64,000 nt of DNA. It comes from UBA868 sp016776875. GTDB taxonomy: Bacteria; Pseudomonadota; Gammaproteobacteria; Arenicellales; UBA868. Location of the stretch: contig CP179198.1 in assembly GCA_051201585.1 (NCBI GenBank), positions 1,488,001 through 1,552,000 of the forward strand, in the 5' to 3' direction. A program made the position numbers and the translations under genes. Each line of letters opens with the position of its first letter. Within the stretch, counting starts at the first letter, position 1. Positions 26,999 through 35,350 of this stretch are shown piece after piece. The notes under the pieces were generated by a model, which worked only from the letters and a program-made list of their open reading frames with translations, was not told the origin of the DNA and made no database searches.

Positions 26999-27439
26999 AT
27001 GGAAACTTTCCCGATCGATTACCCTAGAGTTCTTGAGGCATTTGAGTTTTTGCAAGACTGGGATGCTCGCTATCATTTTATTACCGAGCTCGGCGAAAAG
27101 CTCCCACCCTATCCTGATGATGAAAGACTTGACCTCTATCTGGTACCCGAATGTATGAGTACCGTGTATATCCGCGCACTCCGAGGGGAGGATGGTAACT
27201 ATTCTTTTCGAGGCGACTGCGACACATCCACCGTTAAAGGCGTCGTTGCAATATTAATGGCCATGTTTAACGACAAATCAGCGAGCGATATCAGCGAGTT
27301 TGATGCAGATAACGAATTTGAAAAACTCGGTCTATTCGAACATCTGAGCCCCTCTCGCCATGTCGGCGTCTATGCCATGGTCCAGCGAGTGAAGCGTCAG
27401 GTGGCTGCCATCGAGGCGTCGGTTGGAAAACCTGCTTAA
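26999..27439 (+). CDS. sufE: SufE family sulfur-acceptor protein
   Basis: A 146-residue SufE-like protein that would accept sulfane sulfur from a SufS-type cysteine desulfurase. Visible are FLQDWDARYHFITELGEKLP, LVPECMSTVYIRAL with the acceptor Cys, FRGDCDTSTVKGVVAILMAM and the C-terminal LSPSRHVGVYAMVQRVKRQV. No other suf gene is nearby. The start ATG 26999 is chosen because the family N-terminus begins there, although an in-frame GTG lies 9 bases upstream and no strong ribosome-binding site is seen. Confidence 0.9.
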   Translation: METFPIDYPRVLEAFEFLQDWDARYHFITELGEKLPPYPDDERLDLYLVPECMSTVYIRALRGEDGNYSFRGDCDTSTVKGVVAILMAMFNDKSASDISEFDADNEFEKLGLFEHLSPSRHVGVYAMVQRVKRQVAAIEASVGKPA

Positions 27440-27461
27440 TAGGCCGCAAGCCAACCTAAAT

Positions 27462-29102
27462 TTAACTAATAGATTCGATGGTGGGCAACTCGCCCCTTTT
27501 CCTTTTCTGAATTAAATCATCCAACCAGTCTGGATCCATTTCCGGCACTGAAGACAGCAATAGCTCGGTATAGTCCTTGTGAGGCGGTTGGAGGATATCC
27601 TCTTTTTTGCCTTGCTCAACGATCTTCCCCTGATACATAACCACAATGTTATCTGCGATCGCTTTGACCGTCGCTAGGTCGTGGGTAATAAACAGATAAG
27701 AGACGTTTAGATTATTCTGAAGATTCTGCAAGAGCTCAAGGATGCCCTCCGCAACAAGTTGGTCAAGCGCTGACGTTACTTCATCACAGATAATGAGCTC
27801 GGGGTTTGCGGCGAGCGCGCGGGCAATACAGACCCGTTGTTTCTCGCCACCCGATAACTGACCCGGCATGCGATCGGCAAAGTCCGCTGGCAATTCAATC
27901 TGCTCGAGTAATTCCCCAACACGAGCCTTTTTTGATGCGCCTTTCAATCCAAGATAAAACTCTAACGGTCGGCCAATTATCTCTGATATTTTTTGACGCG
28001 GATTCAGCGCAACATCCGGCATCTGATAAATCATTTGAATCGCACGAAGTTGTTCCTTGTCGCGACCCGCCAACATCTTCGGTAACTCTTGATTTTCGAA
28101 TTCAATGGCGCCAGATTGAGGCGGTAACAGGCCAGTGATTACTCTCGCCAACGTGCTTTTCCCGCTTCCCGATTCACCTACCACTGCAACGGTCTTACCT
28201 TTCGGGATTTCCAGGCTGATATCCGCAAGCACATCCTGATCTGCTCTTGGATAACGGGCGAAAATATTCTTGATCTCAAGGACGTGAGCATTTTCGGTTG
28301 CCTGTTTTTTATCCTCTCGGAGCGATCTCACTGCGAGAAGCTTTCGGGTGTATTCCTCTTGAGGATTATCGAGTAGCGTACGCGCATCCCCCTCTTCTAC
28401 TAAATCACCATGTCGCAAAACCATGATCCGGTCTGCAACCTGCGCGACAACCGCAAGATCATGGGTAATATAAATGGCCGATACCCCCCTCGCCCGAACA
28501 GCTTCCTTGATTGTTGAAAGGACCTCGATTTGGGTCGTGACATCTAGCGCCGTGGTGGGCTCATCAAAGATGATCAGCCGCGGATCGCATCCCATTGCCA
28601 TTGCTGTCATCGCCCGTTGTAATTGACCCCCGGAGACCTGATGAGGAAATCGTCGCCCGATCTTCTCTGGCTCCGGCAGATCCAGTTGCCCATAAAGATC
28701 AACCCCACGACGTTCAGCTTCATCCTGACGCATCTTCCCGTGTTGAACCGGCGCTTCTGAAAATTGATGAATCAAGCGGTGTGCCGGATTAAAGGAAGCC
28801 GCAGCACTCTGCGCAACATAGGCGACAGTATCGCCTCTAATCTGGCGAAGACGGGATGTCCGCGCGCCGACTAACTCCTCTCCTTCAAGAGAGATTGAGC
28901 CTGAAACGATCCGACATCCCGGTTTGGTATAACCCATCGCGGCCAGGCCAAATGTGGATTTTCCAGCCCCGGATTCGCCAATTAATCCGATGATCTCGCC
29001 CTTGCGCAAACTCATGCTCAGGCTTTTAACAATCGGCGTCCAGAGGCCGTCGACCTCGGCCTCTATCACCAAGTCTTTCATGCTGAGCAAAATGTCACTC
29101 AT
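27462..29102 (-). CDS. Two-domain oligopeptide-type ABC transporter ATPase (orphan)
   Basis: A 546-residue fusion of two DppD/DppF-like ATPases. Domain 1 has GESGAGKSTFGLAAMGYTKP, VSGGQLQRAMTAMAMG and IIFDEPTTALDVTTQ. Domain 2 has GESGSGKSTLARVITGLLPP, LSGGEKQRVCIARALA and IICDEVTSALDQLVAEG. The layout is like GsiA/YejF. No permease or binding-protein genes flank it, so its partners must lie elsewhere. Walker B in domain 2 has Asp-Glu-Val instead of Asp-Glu-Pro, a tolerated change. The stop nearly meets sufE in a convergent arrangement. Confidence 0.93.
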   Translation of the reverse strand: MSDILLSMKDLVIEAEVDGLWTPIVKSLSMSLRKGEIIGLIGESGAGKSTFGLAAMGYTKPGCRIVSGSISLEGEELVGARTSRLRQIRGDTVAYVAQSAAASFNPAHRLIHQFSEAPVQHGKMRQDEAERRGVDLYGQLDLPEPEKIGRRFPHQVSGGQLQRAMTAMAMGCDPRLIIFDEPTTALDVTTQIEVLSTIKEAVRARGVSAIYITHDLAVVAQVADRIMVLRHGDLVEEGDARTLLDNPQEEYTRKLLAVRSLREDKKQATENAHVLEIKNIFARYPRADQDVLADISLEIPKGKTVAVVGESGSGKSTLARVITGLLPPQSGAIEFENQELPKMLAGRDKEQLRAIQMIYQMPDVALNPRQKISEIIGRPLEFYLGLKGASKKARVGELLEQIELPADFADRMPGQLSGGEKQRVCIARALAANPELIICDEVTSALDQLVAEGILELLQNLQNNLNVSYLFITHDLATVKAIADNIVVMYQGKIVEQGKKEDILQPPHKDYTELLLSSVPEMDPDWLDDLIQKRKRGELPTIESIS

Positions 29103-29224
29103 GGTTAATTAGCCGCTCCTGCCTCTTTATTCTTAACGATTAGAACTTGAGAAATTTTTATACAAATTATTTTATTAGATATAAGATTACAACATTTATT
29201 TCAATCCAGAAACCTCCATCGATT

Positions 29225-29836
29225 ATGAATCCCTACTTGCCCGACTTGCTTAGCGACCTAGCGGCGGTATGTCACGAATCTGATCAAGACCCCTTCATCT
29301 CGCTCTCGAAACAAATCGACGAGGTGCCAAGATCTCGCCTTCCCAACCCGTCAACCGAGACATTTACAAGCAAAAAGTCTCTTGACCGGGCAATCTCGGG
29401 TATTCCCCCGGATCTATCACTTCGAATGTCGGGCTCAATCGCAGCGCAACAATCGCCTTGGTCGGAGGCCAGTCGGGGAATTCCCGAATTCTTTGCCGGA
29501 GGCTACGCCTATTCGATACTGGTTGATGAGCACGGAACATGTGGCCCCGAGCCGATTCGCGTGGGCCTTCTTCTTCAGCAAGACCATGTTGCGTACCCCG
29601 GTCATGCGCATGATGCCGAAGAGTTTTACTTCATTCTGAGCGGAACCGCAGCGTGGCGCGTGGACGATCAACATTTTCAGGCCAGGCCGGGCGACCTCAT
29701 CCATCACGCCTCAGCAGCGATTCATGAAATGAATACCGCGGATGAACCGCTTTTAGCGATCTGGGCGTGGCGAGGAAATCTGGGGGGTCGATTCTGGTAC
29801 GAGAGTAATCCAAATATCGATTGCCCTTTATCCTAA
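29225..29836 (+). CDS. Cupin protein resembling DMSP lyases (DddL/DddQ/DddW group)
   Basis: A 203-residue protein with a C-terminal cupin. VAYPGHAHDAEEFYFILSGT carries the HxH...E metal ligands and the Tyr typical of DMSP lyases; AAWRV, GDLIHHASAAIHEM (distal His) and PLLAIWAWRGNL follow. Those lyases split dimethylsulfoniopropionate into acrylate and dimethyl sulfide in the cytoplasm. The resemblance is judged from remembered motifs and is not conclusive; another small-molecule cupin remains possible. The start ATG 29225 is chosen over an upstream AT-rich extension. It is divergent from the orphan ABC ATPase. Confidence 0.6.
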   Translation: MNPYLPDLLSDLAAVCHESDQDPFISLSKQIDEVPRSRLPNPSTETFTSKKSLDRAISGIPPDLSLRMSGSIAAQQSPWSEASRGIPEFFAGGYAYSILVDEHGTCGPEPIRVGLLLQQDHVAYPGHAHDAEEFYFILSGTAAWRVDDQHFQARPGDLIHHASAAIHEMNTADEPLLAIWAWRGNLGGRFWYESNPNIDCPLS

Positions 29837-29901
29837 ACACCTCCATCCAAAAAAAATGCCAGCCCTAAAGAACATTCACTCAAGCTTAGAACGGAAGTGG
29901 G

Positions 29902-30144
29902 TCAACCGCCCGTTAGTGGCGCCATCACCACCATCTCGTTTCCATCCACGAGTCTGGTCTGATCTCTCTTTGCTCTTGACACCGCCTGGCCATCAATAGA
30001 CACCAACCCTACTTGTTCAACCGGGATACCGAGTAAATCGATCGCATCAGAAATGCTGGCGCCATCAGCCAATTCGAGCGCGTCAACCGAGCAAAAATCA
30101 ATCAAGTGGCCCGTTACCCTTACCCCAATTCGCACGAGCGTCAA
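29902..30144 (-). CDS. MoaD/ThiS-like sulfur-carrier protein
   Basis: An 80-residue beta-grasp protein ending in the diagnostic Gly-Gly (MVVMAPLTGG). The TTG start overlaps the TGA of the aldehyde oxidoreductase gene. Such dedicated MoaD-like proteins accompany tungsten or molybdenum aldehyde:ferredoxin oxidoreductases and supply the dithiolene sulfur of the pterin cofactor. Position as last gene of the ferredoxin-AOR operon supports that role over thiamine synthesis. Confidence 0.8.
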   Translation of the reverse strand: MTLVRIGVRVTGHLIDFCSVDALELADGASISDAIDLLGIPVEQVGLVSIDGQAVSRAKRDQTRLVDGNEMVVMAPLTGG

Positions 30145-31958
30145 CCAAGGCCGAGCCGGCCGAGTGTGTCATCGGTTGGCACACCTTCCTCAGACCAACC
30201 ACGAAGGTCATAGTATTCCGGTAGCATTTTATCGAGTTCATTAACCTTTCCTTTGGCCGTCCCACTGGGCGCCGGGTCCTTAAGCAGGCGTTCAGGCAAT
30301 GTGTCGTCTGCTTTTGTCAGGCCGGCGGCCAGATTGAACATTCGCTCAAGGTTCCAAATGCGTTCCCCAGATTCCATTAAGCGCTCGGCAGTCCAGTCGC
30401 CCTCGCTGTCGGCGTCTAACTGGGCCGCAAATTCCGGCGCACCCCACGCTCCCATGGTAAACATGCAAAGCCCGCTCGAATCGACGGCTGCTGTCCAGTC
30501 TTGAGATGTTTTGCATGGATCTGCCTTTCCGTCACCCGTCTGGTCATCCATATCGACCTCAAACGTATCGTGCTTGAGATGGCAAGCACCCCGATTACCT
30601 GTGGCGTATCCCAGCCCCATCCCCTGTAACGCCCGGGAATCATACCCGGCAAACTCCTGACCCTTGACCGTCATCGACAATTCGGGATGTCCGTATTTCT
30701 CACACATTAACCTCGACCCCAATCCCAACATCACCCCAAATCCTTCTTGTTTGCCTGTCTTTTCAGCCATAATGGTCAGCGCTTCCGCATTACCAAAGTT
30801 CAAAGGCACGCCATCAGTATCCTCGGTGGTAATCACGCCCATTTCGAAAAGCTCCATTGCCGCCGCGAGCGTAACCCCAAAAGAGATTGGATCAATTCCA
30901 TGTTCATTCATGAGGTAGCCGGCGAACGTACAGGCGTCTATATCGTCCACCCCAATGACGGGCCCAAACGCAAACGCGGTCTCGTATTCAAGACCACCTG
31001 AAGCATGCCAATATTCCTTCCGGTTTTGGATCGTGAAGTGGTCTTGGCGGATGTGGGCAATGCGACCGCAGGCAATCGTACACCCAAAGCAGGCTTTATT
31101 GGTCAATAGATTGGTGTGGCCGGTGTCGTCCGTTTTCATCATTGCTTTAGCGTCGACTTTGTCCGCTCCCTCAAACTGTACTTCTTGAAAATTCCGCGTC
31201 GGTAATCCACCAAACTCCTGCATGGTGTCCATCATCGCGTTTGTCCCGTATTTGGTTAATCCGCCGGTATGCTCAGCCAGGAGATTTTTCATTTCTTGGG
31301 TCACAGTCATGAATCGCTTCGGATCTTTTACTTTTACGCCGCCCGTGCCGCGTACCGCCACGGCCTTAAGATTTTTCGAACCCATAACCGTGCCAACACC
31401 TGAACGCCCTGCCGCTCGGTGAAGGTCATTAACCACCGAAGCGTAGCGCGCACCCCTTTCACCCGCAATGCCGATCGTCGCAATCTTGAGCATCGGATTG
31501 TGATGCTGCTTCTTAATCCACTCGTCTGTCTCCCAAACGGTTTTGCCCCAAATCTTCTCGGCAGGTGCGAGACTTATCTCATCTCCTTCAATCAGTAGAT
31601 AGACGGGTTTTTCCGACCGCCCCTCGACAAGCAGTAAGTCAAATCCGGCATATTTAAGTTCTGCGCCAAACTTGCCGCCACTATTCGAGCAGGCAATCGC
31701 GCCTGTCAGCGGACTCTTGGTGATGACGGCATACCGTCCACTTGTCGAAGCATTTGTCCCCGTCAACGGGCCTGTTGCGAAAATTAGGACATTGTCAGGC
31801 GCCATGGCATCTGCTTTGGGATCCATATTCTCCCAAAGATATTTCGTACCTAATCCGCGCTCACCAATGTAATCGTTCGCCCATTCCATGTTGAGCGCCT
31901 CTGGCGTAATCTCGTGTGTGGTGAGATTCACGCGCAAAATTTTTCCCTGCCAACTCAT
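30141..31958 (-). CDS. Aldehyde:ferredoxin oxidoreductase family protein (AOR-1)
   Basis: A 605-residue tungsto/molybdo-bispterin enzyme. The N-terminus MSWQGKILRVNLTTHEI, the pterin-binding stretches GPLTGTNASTSGRYAVITKS and GRSGVGTVMGSKNLKAVAVRG, and the cluster ligands CFGCTIACGR (CxxCxxxC) with a later Cys in DSSGLCMFTMG are all in place. ATG 31956-31958 overlaps the ferredoxin stop and has a GGAGA ribosome-binding site; the longer upstream reading is in the ferredoxin gene. It likely oxidises an aldehyde to an acid or runs the reverse, passing electrons to the ferredoxin. Substrate and metal are unknown. Confidence 0.92.
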   Translation of the reverse strand: MSWQGKILRVNLTTHEITPEALNMEWANDYIGERGLGTKYLWENMDPKADAMAPDNVLIFATGPLTGTNASTSGRYAVITKSPLTGAIACSNSGGKFGAELKYAGFDLLLVEGRSEKPVYLLIEGDEISLAPAEKIWGKTVWETDEWIKKQHHNPMLKIATIGIAGERGARYASVVNDLHRAAGRSGVGTVMGSKNLKAVAVRGTGGVKVKDPKRFMTVTQEMKNLLAEHTGGLTKYGTNAMMDTMQEFGGLPTRNFQEVQFEGADKVDAKAMMKTDDTGHTNLLTNKACFGCTIACGRIAHIRQDHFTIQNRKEYWHASGGLEYETAFAFGPVIGVDDIDACTFAGYLMNEHGIDPISFGVTLAAAMELFEMGVITTEDTDGVPLNFGNAEALTIMAEKTGKQEGFGVMLGLGSRLMCEKYGHPELSMTVKGQEFAGYDSRALQGMGLGYATGNRGACHLKHDTFEVDMDDQTGDGKADPCKTSQDWTAAVDSSGLCMFTMGAWGAPEFAAQLDADSEGDWTAERLMESGERIWNLERMFNLAAGLTKADDTLPERLLKDPAPSGTAKGKVNELDKMLPEYYDLRGWSEEGVPTDDTLGRLGLG

Positions 31959-32428
31959 GACGCTGTCTCCTGATTTATTTGTTGCGCAGCCGACGCCATT
32001 CGGCCTACACCAGAAGCGCCGGCGTCGACGTAGGTAATCGCATCCGTGGGGCACGCCGCGACGCACTGGGGGTCTCCTCCGCAAAGATCGCATTTATCGA
32101 CCTTTCCGCTAAAAGGATTAAACTCGATCGTCCCAAAAGGGCATGCTGAGACACAGGCTTTACAGCCCACACAGGCCTGGGCGCTGACCAGTTTTGCCCC
32201 TAAATCACTGTCAATCGATATCGCGTTCGTTGGGCATGCTTTCATACACCATGCTTCGACGCATTGCGTACAGGTATAAGGCACCGATGTACGGCCATGC
32301 TCAAACTCGAACACCCGAATCCGAGAGCGGGCTGGAATAAACTCCCCTTCATGCTCAAAACTGCAAGCCATCTCACACTGCAGACATCCCGTGCATAAAC
32401 TTGGCTCCATATGAAGCGATCGCTGCAT
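31955..32428 (-). CDS. Ferredoxin-type 4Fe-4S electron-transfer subunit
   Basis: A 157-residue protein with four 4Fe-4S motifs of the DmsB/HycB kind: CTGCLQCEMAC, CTQCVEAWCMKACP, CVGCKACVSACPFG and CDLCGGDPQCVAACP. It overlaps the AOR-1 start by ATGA and is the first gene of the operon. It most likely carries electrons from AOR-1 to a further acceptor. The upstream region to 32590 is divergent with a flavoprotein gene and should contain both promoters; TATAAT at 32523-32528 is a candidate -10 for the rightward one. Confidence 0.92.
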   Translation of the reverse strand: MQRSLHMEPSLCTGCLQCEMACSFEHEGEFIPARSRIRVFEFEHGRTSVPYTCTQCVEAWCMKACPTNAISIDSDLGAKLVSAQACVGCKACVSACPFGTIEFNPFSGKVDKCDLCGGDPQCVAACPTDAITYVDAGASGVGRMASAAQQINQETAS

Positions 32429-32590
32429 ATCACGACTCCTTTGAAAAATTTCCCATTTGTTCTGTGGCCCAATTTACCAAAAAAAGATGCCTTCGTGACA
32501 CTATCTTTACAAACCTCCCCTCTATAATTACTGCTCGGCCATTATGGAAATTAATCGTGCATCGAGACCTGGAACTGATACCACTCAAAA

Positions 32591-34000
32591 ATGAGCCATC
32601 TGAACGATAAACTAAGACCTCTTCTGGATGACCGCGGCATTCTCACTGACGCCGCTGACATTGAGCCGTACTTGCTCGAGAGACGGAAAAAATATCACGG
32701 ACAATCTTCAGTCGTTGCGAGACCAAAATCAGTTCAGGAAATTAAATCAATAGTAGAAGTTTGCATCGAAGATCGTATTTCTATTGTGCCGCAAGGTGGC
32801 AATACCGGCTTATGCGGTGGGGCAGTATCTGAATCTGGCCAACTTGTTCTAAGTCTGGAGCGCCTAAATCAGATTAGGGAGATTGATAGTGCAAATAACA
32901 CGATCACGGTCGAAGCCGGATGCATCCTGGCCAATATCCAAACCACGGCCCAAGAGGCAAGACGATTCTTTCCGGTTAGTCTCGCGGCAGAGGGAAGTTG
33001 TCAAATTGGAGGAAACCTTGCAACAAATGCTGGAGGGATCAATGTTCTTCGATACGGAAACACCCGTGAACAGGTGCTCGGACTAGAAGCCATATTGCCA
33101 AACGGATCGCTTTTCTCGGATCTGGCAGGTTTGCGGAAAGACAACACGGGATATGACCTAAAGCAATTACTCATCGGGTCAGAGGGGACGCTGGGGATCA
33201 TAACCGCAGCTACCTTAAAACTTTATCCCTATCCTGATCACAGTGTCACCGCATTTGTCGCCTTAAAAGATCTTGAATCCAGTATTTCTTTTCTCGGCCT
33301 CGCAACGGAACTCAGTGGCGGCACCCTGTGTAGTTTTGAACTGATTCCACATATTGGACTCGAATTTGCCTGCCGTCATATCTCAACCTGTGAACCTCCC
33401 CTCTCTTCAGAGCATGATTGGTACGTTTTACTCTCACTGCAGACAAGTGGATCCACCATCAATCTTGACGAAACTCTCGAGACGCTGCTCGAAAGCGCGC
33501 TTGAGGCGCACCTTATTAATGATGCCGTTCTAGCCGCCAATGAGGCACAAGCCGCGCGACTTTGGAAAATTCGGGAAGGCATTGTGGAGGGGCAATTGTT
33601 CGAGGGCGGCAGTATCAAACACGACATTTCAATACCTGTTTCAAAAGTACCGCGATTTATCACTGAGGCATCAAAAGCCGTTAGTCAGCGGATACCCGGA
33701 ATCCGACCTTGTCCTTTTGGGCATGTCGGGGATGGAAATATTCATTTCAACCTCTCCCAACCGGTTTCAATGAGCAAGGACGAGTTTCTTTCCAGATGGG
33801 AGGAGATCAGTGAATTAGTTCATGATATCGTTGATCGCCTGGGCGGCTCTTTCAGTGCTGAACACGGTATCGGCATGCTCAAACTTAACGATATGCAACG
33901 CTATAAAAATAATGTCGCCCTCAGCGCTATGCGCGCGATAAAAAAAGCACTTGATCCTGAAAATCTTTTTAATCCTGGAAAAGTACTGCCTCGCTCCTGA
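32591..34000 (+). CDS. FAD-binding oxidoreductase (D-2-hydroxyacid/GlcD type)
   Basis: A 469-residue PCMH-type flavoprotein. The FAD domain has IVPQGGNTGLCGGAVSESGQ, GGNLATNAGGINVLRYGNTR and LLIGSEGTLGIITAATLKLY. The C-terminal cap has PFGHVGDGNIHFNL and FSAEHGIGMLK, the metal/active-site motifs of D-lactate and D-2-hydroxyglutarate dehydrogenases. It acts on a D-2-hydroxyacid. Its stop touches the start of the next flavoprotein gene, so the two are one operon. Confidence 0.9.
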   Translation: MSHLNDKLRPLLDDRGILTDAADIEPYLLERRKKYHGQSSVVARPKSVQEIKSIVEVCIEDRISIVPQGGNTGLCGGAVSESGQLVLSLERLNQIREIDSANNTITVEAGCILANIQTTAQEARRFFPVSLAAEGSCQIGGNLATNAGGINVLRYGNTREQVLGLEAILPNGSLFSDLAGLRKDNTGYDLKQLLIGSEGTLGIITAATLKLYPYPDHSVTAFVALKDLESSISFLGLATELSGGTLCSFELIPHIGLEFACRHISTCEPPLSSEHDWYVLLSLQTSGSTINLDETLETLLESALEAHLINDAVLAANEAQAARLWKIREGIVEGQLFEGGSIKHDISIPVSKVPRFITEASKAVSQRIPGIRPCPFGHVGDGNIHFNLSQPVSMSKDEFLSRWEEISELVHDIVDRLGGSFSAEHGIGMLKLNDMQRYKNNVALSAMRAIKKALDPENLFNPGKVLPRS

Positions 34001-35326
34001 ATGCCTATTCTCGTCCAACCCATACCGACCGACCGTTTTCCTAAAGACGGAGTTGATGTTGTCATTGTTGGCGGTGGCATTATTGGCGTCAGCGCCGCCT
34101 TGACATTAGCCGAGCGGGGAATTTCTGTCGCGCTACTGGAGAAAGGCGAAGTTGCCGCCGAGCAATCTTCAAGAAATTGGGGCTGGTGTCGGCAGCAAGG
34201 TCGGGACCCCCGTGAATTACCACTGATCACCGAATCGTTAAAACGCTGGCGACTGATGGACAAGCGCATTAATGGTCGGACGGGATTTAATCAATGCGGC
34301 ACTTTGTACCTTGCTGACTCGGAAAAATCATTGGAGAAGCAGAGCCAATGGCTCGAATTTGCCGAACCGTTCCCAATCGGTGCAAGCGTTATTCGAACCA
34401 AAGCGGTCGAAGCCCTACTGCCAGGTTGCGCCAGAAAATGGGAAGGCGCGCTGTACTGCGAGAGTGACGGTCGGGCCGAACCTTTCATCGCGGTACCCGA
34501 AATGGCAAAAGCCGCCCAGGCGGCCGGCGCGGCAATACTGACACAAACAGCCGTTTATGGTCTCGAAACCGAGGCCGGCAAAATTTCCGGTGTGGTCACT
34601 GAAAAAGGAACGATTCGAACAACTTCGGTCTTAATTGCAGCAGGCGCATGGTCGCGACTTTTTTGCCGAGCGCACAACTTGCTTCTCCCCCAACTTAAAG
34701 TGCGTTCATCTGTCCTCAGAACAGGCTCATTTAACAATGGACCGACCACATCAATCAGCGCACCCGAATACTCGATTCGCTATCGGTCGGATGGCGGTTA
34801 TACCGTTGCACTTGGTGCAAAAAGCAAAATTTATTTTGATCTAACGCCGGACGCGTTTGGCTTGTTACCGCAATTTCGAAAACTAGCTTGGATGGTGCGC
34901 GCCCATATCGCAATCCGGCTGAGTGACCGCTTCAGTACCGAGTGGCAAGAGAATCACCAAAATCTTTCCCACGTGTTGAAAACAAATCGCGTTCTCGACC
35001 CAAAACCGCTCACCGCGCCGTTAAAGAAAGCGCGTCGCGCGCTTATTCGAGATTTTCCCGGGCTTGATAACATCCCCATTCAGGAGCAGTGGGCTGGGAT
35101 GATCGACGTAACCCCAGACGCGGTGCCCGTTATTTCAGGGGTCGACCACCGGCCAGGGCTTTTTATTGCAACGGGCTTTTCAGGCCACGGCTTCGGGATT
35201 GGACCCGCTGCCGGTGAATTGGCAGCTGATCTCATTACAAATCGGCATCCGCTTGTCGATCCCAGCCCGTTTCGGTTTTCGAGATTCGATGACGGTTCAG
35301 AGATCGATCCCATTGTCGGGATCTAA
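34001..35326 (+). CDS. FAD-dependent amine/amino-acid oxidoreductase (DAO fold)
   Basis: A 441-residue DAO-family protein. VDVVIVGGGIIGVSAALTLA is the FAD motif, and NWGWCRQQGRDPRELPLITE and GTLYLADSEKSLE follow. The C-terminal EQWAGMIDVTPDAVPVISGV and GLFIATGFSGHGFGIGPAAG are the second FAD contact. The sequence resembles D-amino-acid dehydrogenases and glycine oxidase-like enzymes. It begins directly after the stop of the D-2-hydroxyacid oxidoreductase. The substrate is not assigned. Confidence 0.88.
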   Translation: MPILVQPIPTDRFPKDGVDVVIVGGGIIGVSAALTLAERGISVALLEKGEVAAEQSSRNWGWCRQQGRDPRELPLITESLKRWRLMDKRINGRTGFNQCGTLYLADSEKSLEKQSQWLEFAEPFPIGASVIRTKAVEALLPGCARKWEGALYCESDGRAEPFIAVPEMAKAAQAAGAAILTQTAVYGLETEAGKISGVVTEKGTIRTTSVLIAAGAWSRLFCRAHNLLLPQLKVRSSVLRTGSFNNGPTTSISAPEYSIRYRSDGGYTVALGAKSKIYFDLTPDAFGLLPQFRKLAWMVRAHIAIRLSDRFSTEWQENHQNLSHVLKTNRVLDPKPLTAPLKKARRALIRDFPGLDNIPIQEQWAGMIDVTPDAVPVISGVDHRPGLFIATGFSGHGFGIGPAAGELAADLITNRHPLVDPSPFRFSRFDDGSEIDPIVGI

Positions 35327-35350
35327 ACGACCCCCGGAGCAACTACCTCC

